Positions 53,635-62,844 of a DNA stretch of 64,000 nucleotides are shown piece by piece. Position 1 is the stretch's first letter; every line of letters begins with the position of its first letter. The notes beneath the pieces were generated by a model that saw nothing but the letters and a program-made list of their open reading frames with translations, had not been told where the DNA came from and ran no database searches. This stretch comes from Sulfitobacter maritimus (GTDB lineage Bacteria > Pseudomonadota > Alphaproteobacteria > Rhodobacterales > Rhodobacteraceae): positions 591,214 to 655,213 of the forward strand of contig NZ_JABVBB010000038.1 in the NCBI RefSeq assembly GCF_013346665.1. Reading direction: 5' to 3'. Made by a program: the position numbers and the translations under genes.

Positions 53635-55320
53635 ATGCAATTCAAGAACAAGGACTTCTCAAACGCCCGTGAGGTGTTGAACGTCAGAAACCTGCGCATC
53701 GGTCTGACCGGGCGACCGCAGGCCCAACCGGTGATTGATGGGATCGACTTGACCATCCGCGCGGGCGAGACGCATTGCTTGGTCGGTGAATCCGGCTCGG
53801 GCAAATCCGTGACCTCGCTCGCCGCCATGGGCCTGCTGCCGAAATCTGCTTTAGAGGTGCAAAGCGGCAGCATTATGCTGGATGATTTCGAGATCACCTC
53901 CGCCAGCCACTCCCAGATGCGGCAGCTGCGTGCGCGGCGCATTGCGATGATTTTCCAAGAGCCAATGACCGCGCTGAACCCAGTGCTGCGGGTGGGCGAG
54001 CAGATCATGGAAGTGCTGAATATGCACAGTGATCTGAGCCAAAGCGAGGCTAAGAAGCGCACGCTCGACATGATGGATCAGGTGCATTTGCCGGATGTGA
54101 ACCGCATCTTCTCGGCCTTCCCGCACCAGCTTTCCGGCGGGCAGCGCCAGCGCATCATGATCGCCATGGCCCTGATCCTCGACCCTGATCTGCTAATCGC
54201 GGATGAGCCGACGACGGCGCTCGATGTGACCACGCAGCTGCAAATCCTCAAGCTCATTGCCGAGATGCAGGAGCGCCATGGCACCGCCGTCCTCTTCATC
54301 ACCCATGACATGGGCGTGGTGGCCGAGATCGCGGATACCGTCACGGTGATGCAGCAGGGGCAGATCGTCGAACGTGCGCCCATTGCTGAACTGCTGACCA
54401 ACCCGCAAAAAGAGTACACCCGCACCCTGCTGACCGCGGTGCCGAACCTCACCCCGCGCCCGGCGCGGCCGGCGGCAGCGCAGAGCGAGGTGGTACGGGT
54501 CGCAGGGCTCGACATGACCTATGGCGGCGGCGGCTTCCTGCGCCGCAGCGAAGGGGTCAAGGCCGCGCAGGATGTGAGCTTTACCATCAAACCGGGGCGG
54601 ACACTCGGCATCGTGGGCGAATCCGGCTCAGGCAAATCCACCGTCGCGCGGGCCATCATGCGGCTGATTGACCCGACAGCGGGCAGCGTGAACGTCGCGG
54701 GGACCGAGATCGCGCAGCTCTCGCGCCGCCAATTGCGCGACCACCGCAAACATCTGCAAATCGTGTTCCAAGACCCCTACCGCTCGCTTAACCCGCGTTG
54801 GACCGTGGCGCGCAGCCTCTGCGAAGGGCCGATCAACTTCGGCGTGCCGCGTGCCGAGGCGATGCGCCATGCGGCCGAGTTGATGGAACTGGTGGACCTG
54901 CCGCGGGATGCGCTCGACCGCTATCCACATCAATTCTCGGGCGGGCAACGTCAACGTATCGCCATTGCGCGGGCGGTGGCGATGAAGCCCGATCTGCTGG
55001 TCGCGGATGAGGCTGTCTCGGCGCTTGACGTAAGTGTTCAGGCGCAGGTGCTTGATCTGCTGGACGATATTCAGGAGCGTTTCGGCGTGGCCATGCTTTT
55101 CATCACCCATGACCTGCGCGTCGCGGCGCAAATCTGTGACGAGGTGCTGGTGATGCAGCGCGGGGTGGTCGTCGAATACGGCCCCGCCGGAGAGGTGCTT
55201 GCCAACCCGCGCCACGACTACACCCGCAACCTCATTGAGGCCGCACCGGGCCGCCACTGGGATTTTGCCAACTACCGCGCACTCGACAGCGCCGCCATGA
55301 CGACAGGAGCAACCGCATGA
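53635..55320 (+). CDS. Peptide-type ABC transporter, fused double ATP-binding protein
   Basis: 561 residues with two complete ATPase domains. Domain 1: [38 protein letters not shown] and FITHDMG. Domain 2: [39 protein letters not shown] and FITHDLR. As in the first importer the second Walker B is DEA rather than DEP. GGAGGG lies 7 bases upstream. The stop overlaps the start of the M20 gene (ATGA). Confidence 0.95.
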   Translation: MQFKNKDFSNAREVLNVRNLRIGLTGRPQAQPVIDGIDLTIRAGETHCLVGESGSGKSVTSLAAMGLLPKSALEVQSGSIMLDDFEITSASHSQMRQLRARRIAMIFQEPMTALNPVLRVGEQIMEVLNMHSDLSQSEAKKRTLDMMDQVHLPDVNRIFSAFPHQLSGGQRQRIMIAMALILDPDLLIADEPTTALDVTTQLQILKLIAEMQERHGTAVLFITHDMGVVAEIADTVTVMQQGQIVERAPIAELLTNPQKEYTRTLLTAVPNLTPRPARPAAAQSEVVRVAGLDMTYGGGGFLRRSEGVKAAQDVSFTIKPGRTLGIVGESGSGKSTVARAIMRLIDPTAGSVNVAGTEIAQLSRRQLRDHRKHLQIVFQDPYRSLNPRWTVARSLCEGPINFGVPRAEAMRHAAELMELVDLPRDALDRYPHQFSGGQRQRIAIARAVAMKPDLLVADEAVSALDVSVQAQVLDLLDDIQERFGVAMLFITHDLRVAAQICDEVLVMQRGVVVEYGPAGEVLANPRHDYTRNLIEAAPGRHWDFANYRALDSAAMTTGATA

Positions 55321-56489
55321 CCGTCCTTCCCAAAATCGAAGCCTTTGCCGCGGACCTCACCGCCATTCGCCAAGACATTCACGCCCACCCCGAACTGGGG
55401 TTCGAAGAGGTCCGCACCGCGGGGATCGTCGCGGAAAAGCTGCGCGCTTACGGCGTCGATGAAGTCCACGAAGGATTGGGCGGCACCGGGGTCGTTGGTA
55501 TCATCAAAGGGGCAGGGGGCGGCAACCGCCGTGTGGGCCTGCGGGCCGATATGGACGCGCTGCCGATTATCGAGGATTCCGGCGTGCCCTATGCCTCTAC
55601 CAACCCCGGCCGGATGCACGCCTGCGGGCATGATGGCCACACCACCATGCTCTTGGGCGCGGCGCGCTATTTGGCGGAGACGCGAGATTTCGACGGCACC
55701 GTGGTGCTGATCTTTCAACCTGCCGAAGAAGGCTTGGGCGGTGCGCGGCGGATGCTCGAAGAAGGGCTGTTCGAAAAATTCCCCTGCGACGAAATCTACG
55801 GCATGCACAACGATCCGAACTCGGAGCCGGGCAAGGTCAGCGTGACCCCCGGCGCGGCGATGGCTGGGGCGGCCTTTTTTGACATCACCGTCAAAGGCAC
55901 CGGCAGCCATGCCGCCATGCCACACCAATCCCGCGATCCGATCGTCATCGGCACCGCGCTGGTGCAGCAGTTGCAATCCGTCGTCAGCCGCAACACGCCG
56001 CCGACCAAGCCGATCGTACTCTCAGTCACCAAGTTCAACGCAGGCTCGGCCTATAATGTCGTGCCAGACACGGCGACCATCGCGGGGACGATCCGCTATT
56101 TCCACGAGGATGTCATTGAGATGGCCGAGGCCCGGATGCGCGAACTTTGCGCGGGCATGGCCACGGCCTACGGGATCGAGATTGAGGTCGACATTCGCAA
56201 TGTCTTTGACGTGCTGATGAACGACCCCGAATTGACCACCGCCTATGTCGAAGCCGCCGCCAGCGTCGTGGGGGCCGAGAATGCGCGTGAGTCGACCGAA
56301 CAGGCGAGCGGGTCCGAAGATTTTGCGGACATGCTAAAGGTCGTGCCGGGTGCCTATTGCCGGGTCGGCCATGCGGGCAATGTGCCGCTGCACAATCCGG
56401 GGTTTGTCCTGGATGACGGTATCTTGCCCGTCGGTGCGTCGATCTATGCCCGTATCGTGGAAACCCGTTTGCCCAAAGCGGGCAGCTAA
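55317..56489 (+). CDS. M20-family amidohydrolase (M20D, aminoacylase/IAA-amino-acid hydrolase type)
   Basis: 390 residues, cytoplasmic. Motifs: RQDIHAHPELGFEEVRTA near the N-terminus, GLRADMDALPI with metal Asp, MHACGHDGHTTMLLGAA, FQPAEEGLGGARRML with the catalytic Glu, and a C-terminal GSEDFADML. Family members deacylate N-acyl amino acids or cleave small peptides. Coupled by ATGA to the transporter ATPase, it should process what the importer brings in. Confidence 0.94.
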   Translation: MTVLPKIEAFAADLTAIRQDIHAHPELGFEEVRTAGIVAEKLRAYGVDEVHEGLGGTGVVGIIKGAGGGNRRVGLRADMDALPIIEDSGVPYASTNPGRMHACGHDGHTTMLLGAARYLAETRDFDGTVVLIFQPAEEGLGGARRMLEEGLFEKFPCDEIYGMHNDPNSEPGKVSVTPGAAMAGAAFFDITVKGTGSHAAMPHQSRDPIVIGTALVQQLQSVVSRNTPPTKPIVLSVTKFNAGSAYNVVPDTATIAGTIRYFHEDVIEMAEARMRELCAGMATAYGIEIEVDIRNVFDVLMNDPELTTAYVEAAASVVGAENARESTEQASGSEDFADMLKVVPGAYCRVGHAGNVPLHNPGFVLDDGILPVGASIYARIVETRLPKAGS

Positions 56490-56561
56490 ACTGTCGCAAT
56501 TGCGGCTCTCATACACAGCCCTGCGTCCGGCATTGACCGCGCGGGGGCAAGGAACTTGCAT

Positions 56562-57698
56562 ATGACAAACCCTCTTCATTTACCCTTTGATACCGATGAA
56601 ATGCTCGCCGGGCTGCGCCCTTGGATCGAGACCGAAAGCCCCACCTTCGACGGTGCCGCCGTGAACCGCATGATGGATGTCGTCCAACATGACCTCGCGG
56701 TGCTCGGCGCGCGGATTGAGCGTATCCCCAGCCCTATGGGCCTTGGCGACAGCTTGCGGGCGACCCTGCCGCATCCGCGTCAGGGCGAAGGCGGCATTCT
56801 GCTGCTCGGCCATATGGACACGGTGCATCCCATCGGCACCCTGAGCAAGCTGCCCTACAAGCGCGAAGGCGATATCTGCTACGGCCCCGGTCTGATGGAC
56901 ATGAAGGGCGGCAATTACGTCTACCTCGACGCGTTGCGCAAACTGCTGGCCGCGGGAGTGGAGACGCCGCTGCCCGTGACGGTGCTGTTCACCCCGGATG
57001 AGGAAATCGGCACCCCCGCTACCCGCGCGTTGATCGAGAGTGAGGCCAAGCGCCACAAATATATCCTCGTGCCAGAACCCGCACGGCCCGATGGGGGCGC
57101 TGTGATCGGGCGTTACGCGATCGCGCGGTTCAACCTTCAGACGCGCGGGCGGCCCAGCCACGCCGGATGGGCGCTTTCCGAAGGCCGCTCGGCGATTGCC
57201 GAAATGGCGAAGACGGTGGGAACGATAGAGGGGATGACCACCGAAGATTGTACCTTTTCGGTTGGGGTCTTTCATGCCGGTCAATGGGTGAACTGCGTGT
57301 CCTCGGTCTGCGATGCCGAAGTCTTGACCATGGCCAAGACCCAAGAGCAGCTGGATGCGGGCGTGGAAAAGATGATGGCGCTGAACTCGGACGAGGGCGA
57401 TGTCATCATGGAAATCCACCGCGGCGTCACCCGCCCGGTCTGGGAGCCGGACCAGCCCGGCACGATGGCCATGCTAAAACTGGCCCAAGAGATTGGCCGC
57501 GAGATCGGGATCGAGATCACAGGCAGCTCTGCAGGCGGCGGCTCTGATGGCAACTTTACGGGCTTTCTTGGCCTGCCCACGCTCGACAGTATCGGCGTGC
57601 GCGGCAAGGGGCTGCACACGTTGGAGGAGCATATCTTTGTCGACAGTCTGACCGAACGGGCCAAACTGGCGGCAGCGCTCTTTTGTCGACTGACCTAG
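56562..57698 (+). CDS. M20-family glutamate carboxypeptidase-like (CPG2) hydrolase
   Basis: 378 residues, no signal peptide. CPG2/M20A pattern: LLLGHMDTVHPIGTL, GPGLMDMKGGNYVYLDAL, VLFTPDEEIGTPATRALI with the catalytic Glu pair, GRPSHAGWALSEGRSAI and SSAGGGSDGNFTGFLGLP. Relatives remove C-terminal Glu or cleave dipeptides. Start ATG 56562 has AAGGAA 7 bases before it; an upstream in-frame TTG is unlikely. It is the last gene of the M81/ABC/M20 operon, 72 bp after the M20D gene. Confidence 0.93.
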   Translation: MTNPLHLPFDTDEMLAGLRPWIETESPTFDGAAVNRMMDVVQHDLAVLGARIERIPSPMGLGDSLRATLPHPRQGEGGILLLGHMDTVHPIGTLSKLPYKREGDICYGPGLMDMKGGNYVYLDALRKLLAAGVETPLPVTVLFTPDEEIGTPATRALIESEAKRHKYILVPEPARPDGGAVIGRYAIARFNLQTRGRPSHAGWALSEGRSAIAEMAKTVGTIEGMTTEDCTFSVGVFHAGQWVNCVSSVCDAEVLTMAKTQEQLDAGVEKMMALNSDEGDVIMEIHRGVTRPVWEPDQPGTMAMLKLAQEIGREIGIEITGSSAGGGSDGNFTGFLGLPTLDSIGVRGKGLHTLEEHIFVDSLTERAKLAAALFCRLT

Positions 57699-57819
57699 CA
57701 ACACAGCCTGCGTATTTGGAACTTTGTGCGGGTTGAGGGGTTGGCCTGACAACGGGGCATGCGCGGCGTTTTCGCGCCTGCACCCTTCAGAACATCCGCA
57801 GCAAGGAAAGGGGCGATTT

Positions 57820-58035
57820 ATGAGTCCGCCAGATACAAACCTCAAAAAGCAGGAGCGTCGGCATGTTGTGCCGCTTATTGGCATGGCGCTCGTTGTCATA
57901 TTCGGCATTGCGATTATCGTCTGGTGGACGGGCGAGGAAGTTGCCACAGCGCCCGAAGACGGCACCGTTGTCGAGCAGGGTGAAACCGTCGAGGGCGAAG
58001 GGACCGTTGAGGTTCCGACCGCGCCGGCTGATTAA
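57820..58035 (+). CDS. Small single-span membrane protein, uncharacterised
   Basis: 71 residues: a short polar N-terminus (MSPPDTNLKKQERRHV), one membrane helix (VPLIGMALVVIFGIAIIVWW, about 17-37), then an acidic tail repeating EG/TVE with no lysine. AAGGAAAGGGG precedes the ATG. A terminator follows, so it is probably its own transcription unit. I do not recognise the family. Confidence 0.72.
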   Translation: MSPPDTNLKKQERRHVVPLIGMALVVIFGIAIIVWWTGEEVATAPEDGTVVEQGETVEGEGTVEVPTAPAD

Positions 58036-58068
58036 TTCGCAGCTTGCCGGACAACTATTCTTAAAGCG

Positions 58069-58103
58069 AAGGCTCGGCGCGTGATACCGCCGGGCCTTCT
58101 TGT
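58069..58103 (+). terminator. Rho-independent terminator after the small membrane protein
   Basis: AAGGCTCGGCG (58069-58079) pairs with CGCCGGGCCTT (58088-58098), 11 bp with one G-T wobble, followed by CTTGTT. Confidence 0.72.
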
Positions 58104-58159
58104 TGGTTGACCGTCTCTGCATTTCCGCACAGGCTGGTGCAGAGGCGCAGGGGGCATTT

Positions 58160-59134
58160 ATGTGGTATCTCGTGGGTGATGTCGGCGGCACCAATCTGCG
58201 GTTGGCTGCGGTTGATGAAGGGGGCGAATTCAAGGCCCGCCAAAGCCGCAGCACGGCGGGAAAGGCCGCGCTAGCCGAGACCTGCGCCGCCCTGATCAGT
58301 GAGATGGGCCGCCCGCCCAAATCGGTCGCCATCGCGGCCGCTGGGGTGGTCGCAGAAGACCGAGTGACCTTTACAAACGCCGCGTTGAACATCACCAAAG
58401 CTGGCTTGGCAGAGGCTTGTGATCTCCCCGCCACTGATATCGTTCTGCTTAACGATTTCGAAGCCGCCGCATGGTCGCTTGCCACATTGGAGCCAGCGCA
58501 GGTTACCTATCTGCAAGGCGGACCGGAGCCAGAGCCAGGACCGCGGGTGATTATCGGCCCCGGCACCGGCTTGGGCGTTGGCGCATTGCTTTGGCGCAAG
58601 GGGCAGCCGTTGGCCGTTCCGGGCGAAGGGGGGCATATGCGGCTGACGCCCCATAGCATGCAGGAAGCGGCATATTTCGAAGCCCTGATTGCGGCGTGGC
58701 CTGAGGTTCAGATGGGGCAGGGGTTGGCTGTGGAAGCCGAAGCGATCCTTTCTGGCACAGGCATGCCAAAATGGTACCGCGCCATTGCCAAGGTGCGCAG
58801 GCGAGAGGCACCGCTTCAGACCGCAGCGGCAATCTTTGACGCAGCACAGGCCAAAAAGGATCAAAGCGCGATTGAGGCCGTTGCGCATTTTGCCCGCTAC
58901 CTTGGCGGCCTGGCGGGTGATCTTGGGCTGATCTTTGGCGCGCGCGGAGGTGTGTTTATTACCGGTGGCGTGGCGCAGTCCAATCCTTGGCTTTTCACCC
59001 CTGATTTCTGCGATGCTTTTAACGCCGGAGGGCGGCATAGCAACTGGCGGCGCGATATGCCGCTGGGCCTGTGCCAAGACCCGGATTTCGGATTAAAAGG
59101 CGCGCGTAACTGCTTGTTCGCACGGGTGGATTGA
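58160..59134 (+). CDS. glk: Glucokinase
   Basis: 324 residues of the Glk (hexokinase-fold, non-ROK) family. The phosphate motif is LVGDVGGTNLRLAAV at the N-terminus. FEAAAWSLATLE follows, then the adenosine-side motif IIGPGTGLGVGALLW and GEGGHMRLTPHSMQEA, with GGVFITGGVAQ near the end. It phosphorylates glucose to glucose-6-phosphate in the cytosol. ATG 58160 gives the normal length; the frame is open 20 codons upstream, back into the terminator zone. The glycerate kinase gene follows 48 bp after. Confidence 0.92.
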   Translation: MWYLVGDVGGTNLRLAAVDEGGEFKARQSRSTAGKAALAETCAALISEMGRPPKSVAIAAAGVVAEDRVTFTNAALNITKAGLAEACDLPATDIVLLNDFEAAAWSLATLEPAQVTYLQGGPEPEPGPRVIIGPGTGLGVGALLWRKGQPLAVPGEGGHMRLTPHSMQEAAYFEALIAAWPEVQMGQGLAVEAEAILSGTGMPKWYRAIAKVRRREAPLQTAAAIFDAAQAKKDQSAIEAVAHFARYLGGLAGDLGLIFGARGGVFITGGVAQSNPWLFTPDFCDAFNAGGRHSNWRRDMPLGLCQDPDFGLKGARNCLFARVD

Positions 59135-59182
59135 CAGCACCGCTTGAGGCAGGATGATCACGGCAACAGCCGGAGCCCCCTT

Positions 59183-60463
59183 ATGCCAGACCGCCTTGAG
59201 CCGAAACGCCAATTCCTCGCCGATCTCTTTGACGCCGCTGTCGCTGCCGCCGATCCGCGCCGCATTTTACAAGGCGTCTTGCCGCCCCCTCCCAAAGGCC
59301 GAACCGTGGTGATCGGCGCAGGCAAGGGGGCCGCGCAGTTGGCGCAGGCTTTTGAAACGCTTTGGCCGCATCCCTGCGAAGGCGCCATCGTGACGCGCTA
59401 CGGCTACGGCGCAGCCTGTCGCCATATCCGGGTGACGGAAGCAGCGCATCCGGTGCCGGATGAGGCGGGAATCAAGGCGGCGCATGCCTTGCAGGACTGC
59501 GTGGCGGATTTGGGGCCAGACGATCAGGTAATTGCCTTGATCTGCGGGGGCGGGTCATCGCTGCTGCCCGCGCCGCCCGACGGCCTCACTTTGGCGGATA
59601 TACAAGAGTTGAACAGCGCGTTGCTGGCCTCTGGCGCGCCGATTTCGGTGATGAACGACATTCGCAAACAATTCAGCGCAGTGAACGGCGGACGGTTGGC
59701 CGCGCTCGCTTATCCTGCGCCGGTGTTAAGCCTTATCGTCTCGGATGTGCCGGGGGATGATCCGGGGATGGTCGCCTCTGGCCCCACGGTGCCGGGGCGG
59801 CCTGCGGCGCACGCGGTTTTGGCCGAGGTCGCGGCGCGGGGGATGGACCTGCCGCCGCGCTGTTTCGCTTATCTGCAAGCCTTGGCCGAGCAGGCACCGG
59901 CAGATGCTCCGCCCACGAATACCACCACCCGCGTGATAGCCTCTGCCGCGCTATCGCTCGAAGCTGCCGCGCAAAAGGCGCGGGGGCGGGGGGTGAACGC
60001 TTGGGTGCTGTCGGACGCGATTGAAGGCGAAGCGCAGGAGGTGGCGTTGGTCCATGCAGCACTGGCGCGTCAGACACAGCAAAGCGGGTTTCCTTATCCT
60101 GCGCCCTTGGTGCTGCTCTCGGGAGGGGAGACAACAGTCACCCTGCGCCACAAAGGTCGCGGCGGGCGCAACAGTGCGTTTGCCTTGTCGCTGGCCTTGG
60201 CGCTTGAGGGGCAGGAGGGGATCACGGCTCTGGCGGCAGACACCGATGGGATCGACGGGTCAGAAGACAACGCTGGCGCCTTTGCGGATGAAAAGACCGC
60301 CGCCCAGATGCGCAGCGCCGGGGTCGACCCACGCCATGCCCTGCAACACAACGACGCCTATGGCGCTTTCGCAGCAGTGGGAGAGCTGTTTCAAACCGGG
60401 CCGACCGGCACCAACGTCAATGATTTCCGAGCTATCTTGATCGGAGACTTGCCCGCGCAGTGA
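59183..60463 (+). CDS. Glycerate 2-kinase / MOFRL-domain protein (TtuD, DUF4147 type)
   Basis: 426 residues. N-terminal DUF4147 domain: TVVIGAGKGAAQLAQAFE, EAAHPVPDEAGIKAAH and ICGGGSSLLPAPPDGLTL. C-terminal MOFRL domain: LSGGETTVTLRHKGRGGRNSAFALSLAL and DTDGIDGSEDNAGAF. It phosphorylates glycerate to 2-phosphoglycerate; older records call it hydroxypyruvate reductase. ATG 59183 has GGAG 7-8 bases upstream. It probably lies in one unit with glk and converges on the alcohol dehydrogenase gene. Confidence 0.92.
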   Translation: MPDRLEPKRQFLADLFDAAVAAADPRRILQGVLPPPPKGRTVVIGAGKGAAQLAQAFETLWPHPCEGAIVTRYGYGAACRHIRVTEAAHPVPDEAGIKAAHALQDCVADLGPDDQVIALICGGGSSLLPAPPDGLTLADIQELNSALLASGAPISVMNDIRKQFSAVNGGRLAALAYPAPVLSLIVSDVPGDDPGMVASGPTVPGRPAAHAVLAEVAARGMDLPPRCFAYLQALAEQAPADAPPTNTTTRVIASAALSLEAAAQKARGRGVNAWVLSDAIEGEAQEVALVHAALARQTQQSGFPYPAPLVLLSGGETTVTLRHKGRGGRNSAFALSLALALEGQEGITALAADTDGIDGSEDNAGAFADEKTAAQMRSAGVDPRHALQHNDAYGAFAAVGELFQTGPTGTNVNDFRAILIGDLPAQ

Positions 60464-60466
60464 CGT

Positions 60467-61558
60467 TTAAGTTGCTTGGTCGAACAGGATGACATTGCGC
60501 CGTGCAGCGCCGCTTTTGGTGTCTGCAATGGCCTCGTTAATCTGATCCAGCCGCCAACGGCCAGAAATCAGGCTGTCGAGTTGCAGCCGTCCTTGCTGGT
60601 AGAGGTCGACCATCCAAGGAATATCGCGCTGGATCACCACATCGCCCATCTTGGACCCGACCATCCCTTGCCCCATCGCGGCAAGGATCACTGGCTCATA
60701 GCTGGAGGCCGCACCGCTGTGGGGCATGCCGACCATAATAACCCGGCCACCGGGGGCGAGGTAGCGCATGGCCGTGTCATAGGCCGGGATCGCGCCCACG
60801 GTCACGATCACCGCATCAGCCCCGCGCCCCATGGCCTTGCTGGCGGCGCGCCAAGGTTTCGCTTCGGTTGCCAGCACCGTGTCCGTGGCCCCAAATTCGC
60901 GGGCCACTGCGAGTTTGTCTTCGGTCATATCCACCGCAACGATGCGCCGCGCGCCTGCGATCCGCGCGCCTTGGATCGCGTTCAGCCCCACGCCACCTGC
61001 ACCGATCACCACCAGGTCCTGCCCCGCACGCAGCCCGGCTGCATTGACCACGGCCCCAACCCCAGTGATGACCCCGCAGGCGATGAGGCAGGCGGAGTCT
61101 TTAGGGATGTCGGGGGAAATCTTGACCACCTGCGAGCGGTCCACGACGACTTTTTCGGCAAAGCCGCCCGTTGCCATTGCTTGAAACAGCGGCGCACCGT
61201 CGCTGGTTTGCAACGGCCCTTCGGGGGCCTGCGGTGTGGTGCAGATCGTGGGCTGGCCAGAGGTGCAGCAGGCGCATTGGCCGCAAGCGCGGATCAGGGT
61301 GACCACAACGCTGTCACCTTCCGCCAAACCCTGCACATTCGGCCCCACCGCGCTGATCCGCCCGGCGGCCTCATGACCATAGACAGCAGGCAGCGGCCCG
61401 CCCCAAGCGCCTTCGGCAAAGGAGATATCCGAATGGCAAATCGCCACCGCATCCAGAGTGACTTCGACCTCGCCTGCCTTCGGCGGGCTGAGCTGGATAT
61501 CTTCGATGGTCAGCGGTTGGTCGAAGGCGCGGCAGACGGCGGCTTTGATGGTTTGCAA
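60467..61558 (-). CDS. Zinc-dependent alcohol dehydrogenase (MDR family, class III-like)
   Basis: 363 residues from a TTG start at 61558, chosen because AAAGGA lies 8 bases upstream; no ATG or GTG is available near the conserved N-terminus TIKAAVCRAFDQPL. Catalytic-zinc region: CHSDISFAEG and GHEAAGRISAVG. The structural zinc lobe has four cysteines in CGQCACCTSGQPTIC. The Rossmann motif is GAGGVGLNAIQGARIAGA. It resembles the class III alcohol/formaldehyde dehydrogenase branch; substrate not defined. It lies downstream of the MFS gene on the same strand. Confidence 0.87.
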   Translation of the reverse strand: MQTIKAAVCRAFDQPLTIEDIQLSPPKAGEVEVTLDAVAICHSDISFAEGAWGGPLPAVYGHEAAGRISAVGPNVQGLAEGDSVVVTLIRACGQCACCTSGQPTICTTPQAPEGPLQTSDGAPLFQAMATGGFAEKVVVDRSQVVKISPDIPKDSACLIACGVITGVGAVVNAAGLRAGQDLVVIGAGGVGLNAIQGARIAGARRIVAVDMTEDKLAVAREFGATDTVLATEAKPWRAASKAMGRGADAVIVTVGAIPAYDTAMRYLAPGGRVIMVGMPHSGAASSYEPVILAAMGQGMVGSKMGDVVIQRDIPWMVDLYQQGRLQLDSLISGRWRLDQINEAIADTKSGAARRNVILFDQAT

Positions 61559-61628
61559 GGGGGCTGTCCTTTGATCCGAGAGTGTTTGGGTGAGCGTGGC
61601 GCGGATTAAGGCAGGGTGCAAGTCGCGG

Positions 61629-62840
61629 TTACTCTGCCGCCACGTCTTTCGGCAGGGGGCGGCTGGCAAAGACCACCAGCCCGCCCACGGTCAAGAGCAG
61701 CGCCAGCAAAAAGGGCGCTCCGGGCAAGTAAAGCGGGGCGGCATCGCTGGTAAACCACGCGAAGACCGCGGTCATGGCGAGGGGTGAGATGATCATCGCC
61801 ATTGCGGTGGAGGAACTGAGCGCGCCGTGTAACTCACCCTGCGCGTCGGCAGAGACGCGGGCCGACATGATGCCTTGCAGGGCGGGCGGGATCACCCCGG
61901 CCAACGCCGCGAGCGGTGTCATGATTAAAGCCCAAGTGCCTGACGTCAGCAGCGTGAGCGCCAGAAAAGCCGCGAGGGCAAAGATATGCCCCGCGATCAC
62001 CGTGCCGCGTGCGCCCAACTGGCGCATAACCGGACCGATCAATCCCCCCTGAACCAGCGCCATCTGCACGCCAAACAGCCCCAGCGACAGGCCGATCATC
62101 GTCGGTGACCAGCCAAAACGTTCCTGTACGAAATAGGCCCAGACAGCCGGGTAGGCGGCAAAGCCAACGTGATAGATAAAATAAACCCCCAGCAGCCGCC
62201 CGATCCCCGGCAAACGGCCAAGCGCCTGCAAAGCCCCCAGCGGATTGGCACGGCGCCAGTCAAAGCGGCGGCGGTGTGCATGTGGCAAGGTCTCGCGCAG
62301 CACTCGCCAGCCCAGCAGCGCATTGCCCGCCGCCAGTGCCGCCGCGGCCCAGAAAGGCGCGCGGGTGCCGTATTCGCCCAAGATCCCGCCAATAAGCGGC
62401 CCCAGCACGAAACCTGCGCCAAAGGCCGCGCCGATCAGGCCAAAACGTGCCGCGCGGTCTTGGGCGGGCGAGATGTCGGCCATATAGGCCGAGGCCGTGG
62501 CATGGGTCGCCGCTGTCACCCCGCCAACCAACCGCCCGATCAGCAGCAGCCAGACGCTTCCCGCCAGCGCCATGACGCTGTAATCCACCGTCATCACCAC
62601 CAGCGCCAAGAGCAGCACCGGACGGCGGCCAAAGCGGTCCGACAGCCCGCCCAGCACCGGGCCGAAAAGGAATTGCATCGCGGCAAAGCTGGTGGCCAAG
62701 ACCCCGCCCCAAAGTGCGGCTTCGCTAAGATCGCCACCCCGCACCTCGCGGATCAGGTCCGGCATCACTGGCAGGATCAGCCCGACGCCCATCGCGTCGA
62801 TCATCACCGTCAGCAGGATAAAGATCAGCGGCAGCGGCAT
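61629..62840 (-). CDS. TetA-like MFS (TCR family) transporter
   Basis: 403 residues with twelve membrane segments and MFS motif A in the second loop (GGLSDRFGRRPVLLLAL). It starts MPLPLIFILLTVMIDAMGVGLILPVMP, very like TetA/tetracycline-resistance proteins. It also has motif C-type AAFGAGFVLGPLIGG. Being related to TetA does not prove drug export; its place directly after the pcaB-type gene may mean export or import of an aromatic compound. ATG 62840 lies 4 bases after the pcaB stop. Confidence 0.9.
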   Translation of the reverse strand: MPLPLIFILLTVMIDAMGVGLILPVMPDLIREVRGGDLSEAALWGGVLATSFAAMQFLFGPVLGGLSDRFGRRPVLLLALVVMTVDYSVMALAGSVWLLLIGRLVGGVTAATHATASAYMADISPAQDRAARFGLIGAAFGAGFVLGPLIGGILGEYGTRAPFWAAAALAAGNALLGWRVLRETLPHAHRRRFDWRRANPLGALQALGRLPGIGRLLGVYFIYHVGFAAYPAVWAYFVQERFGWSPTMIGLSLGLFGVQMALVQGGLIGPVMRQLGARGTVIAGHIFALAAFLALTLLTSGTWALIMTPLAALAGVIPPALQGIMSARVSADAQGELHGALSSSTAMAMIISPLAMTAVFAWFTSDAAPLYLPGAPFLLALLLTVGGLVVFASRPLPKDVAAE

Positions 62841-62844
62841 CCGG

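Noticed and set aside
61559..61669. 37-residue extension of the alcohol dehydrogenase
   Set aside because: It starts at a TTG without a ribosome-binding site and precedes the family N-terminus; the TTG at 61558 has AAAGGA upstream.
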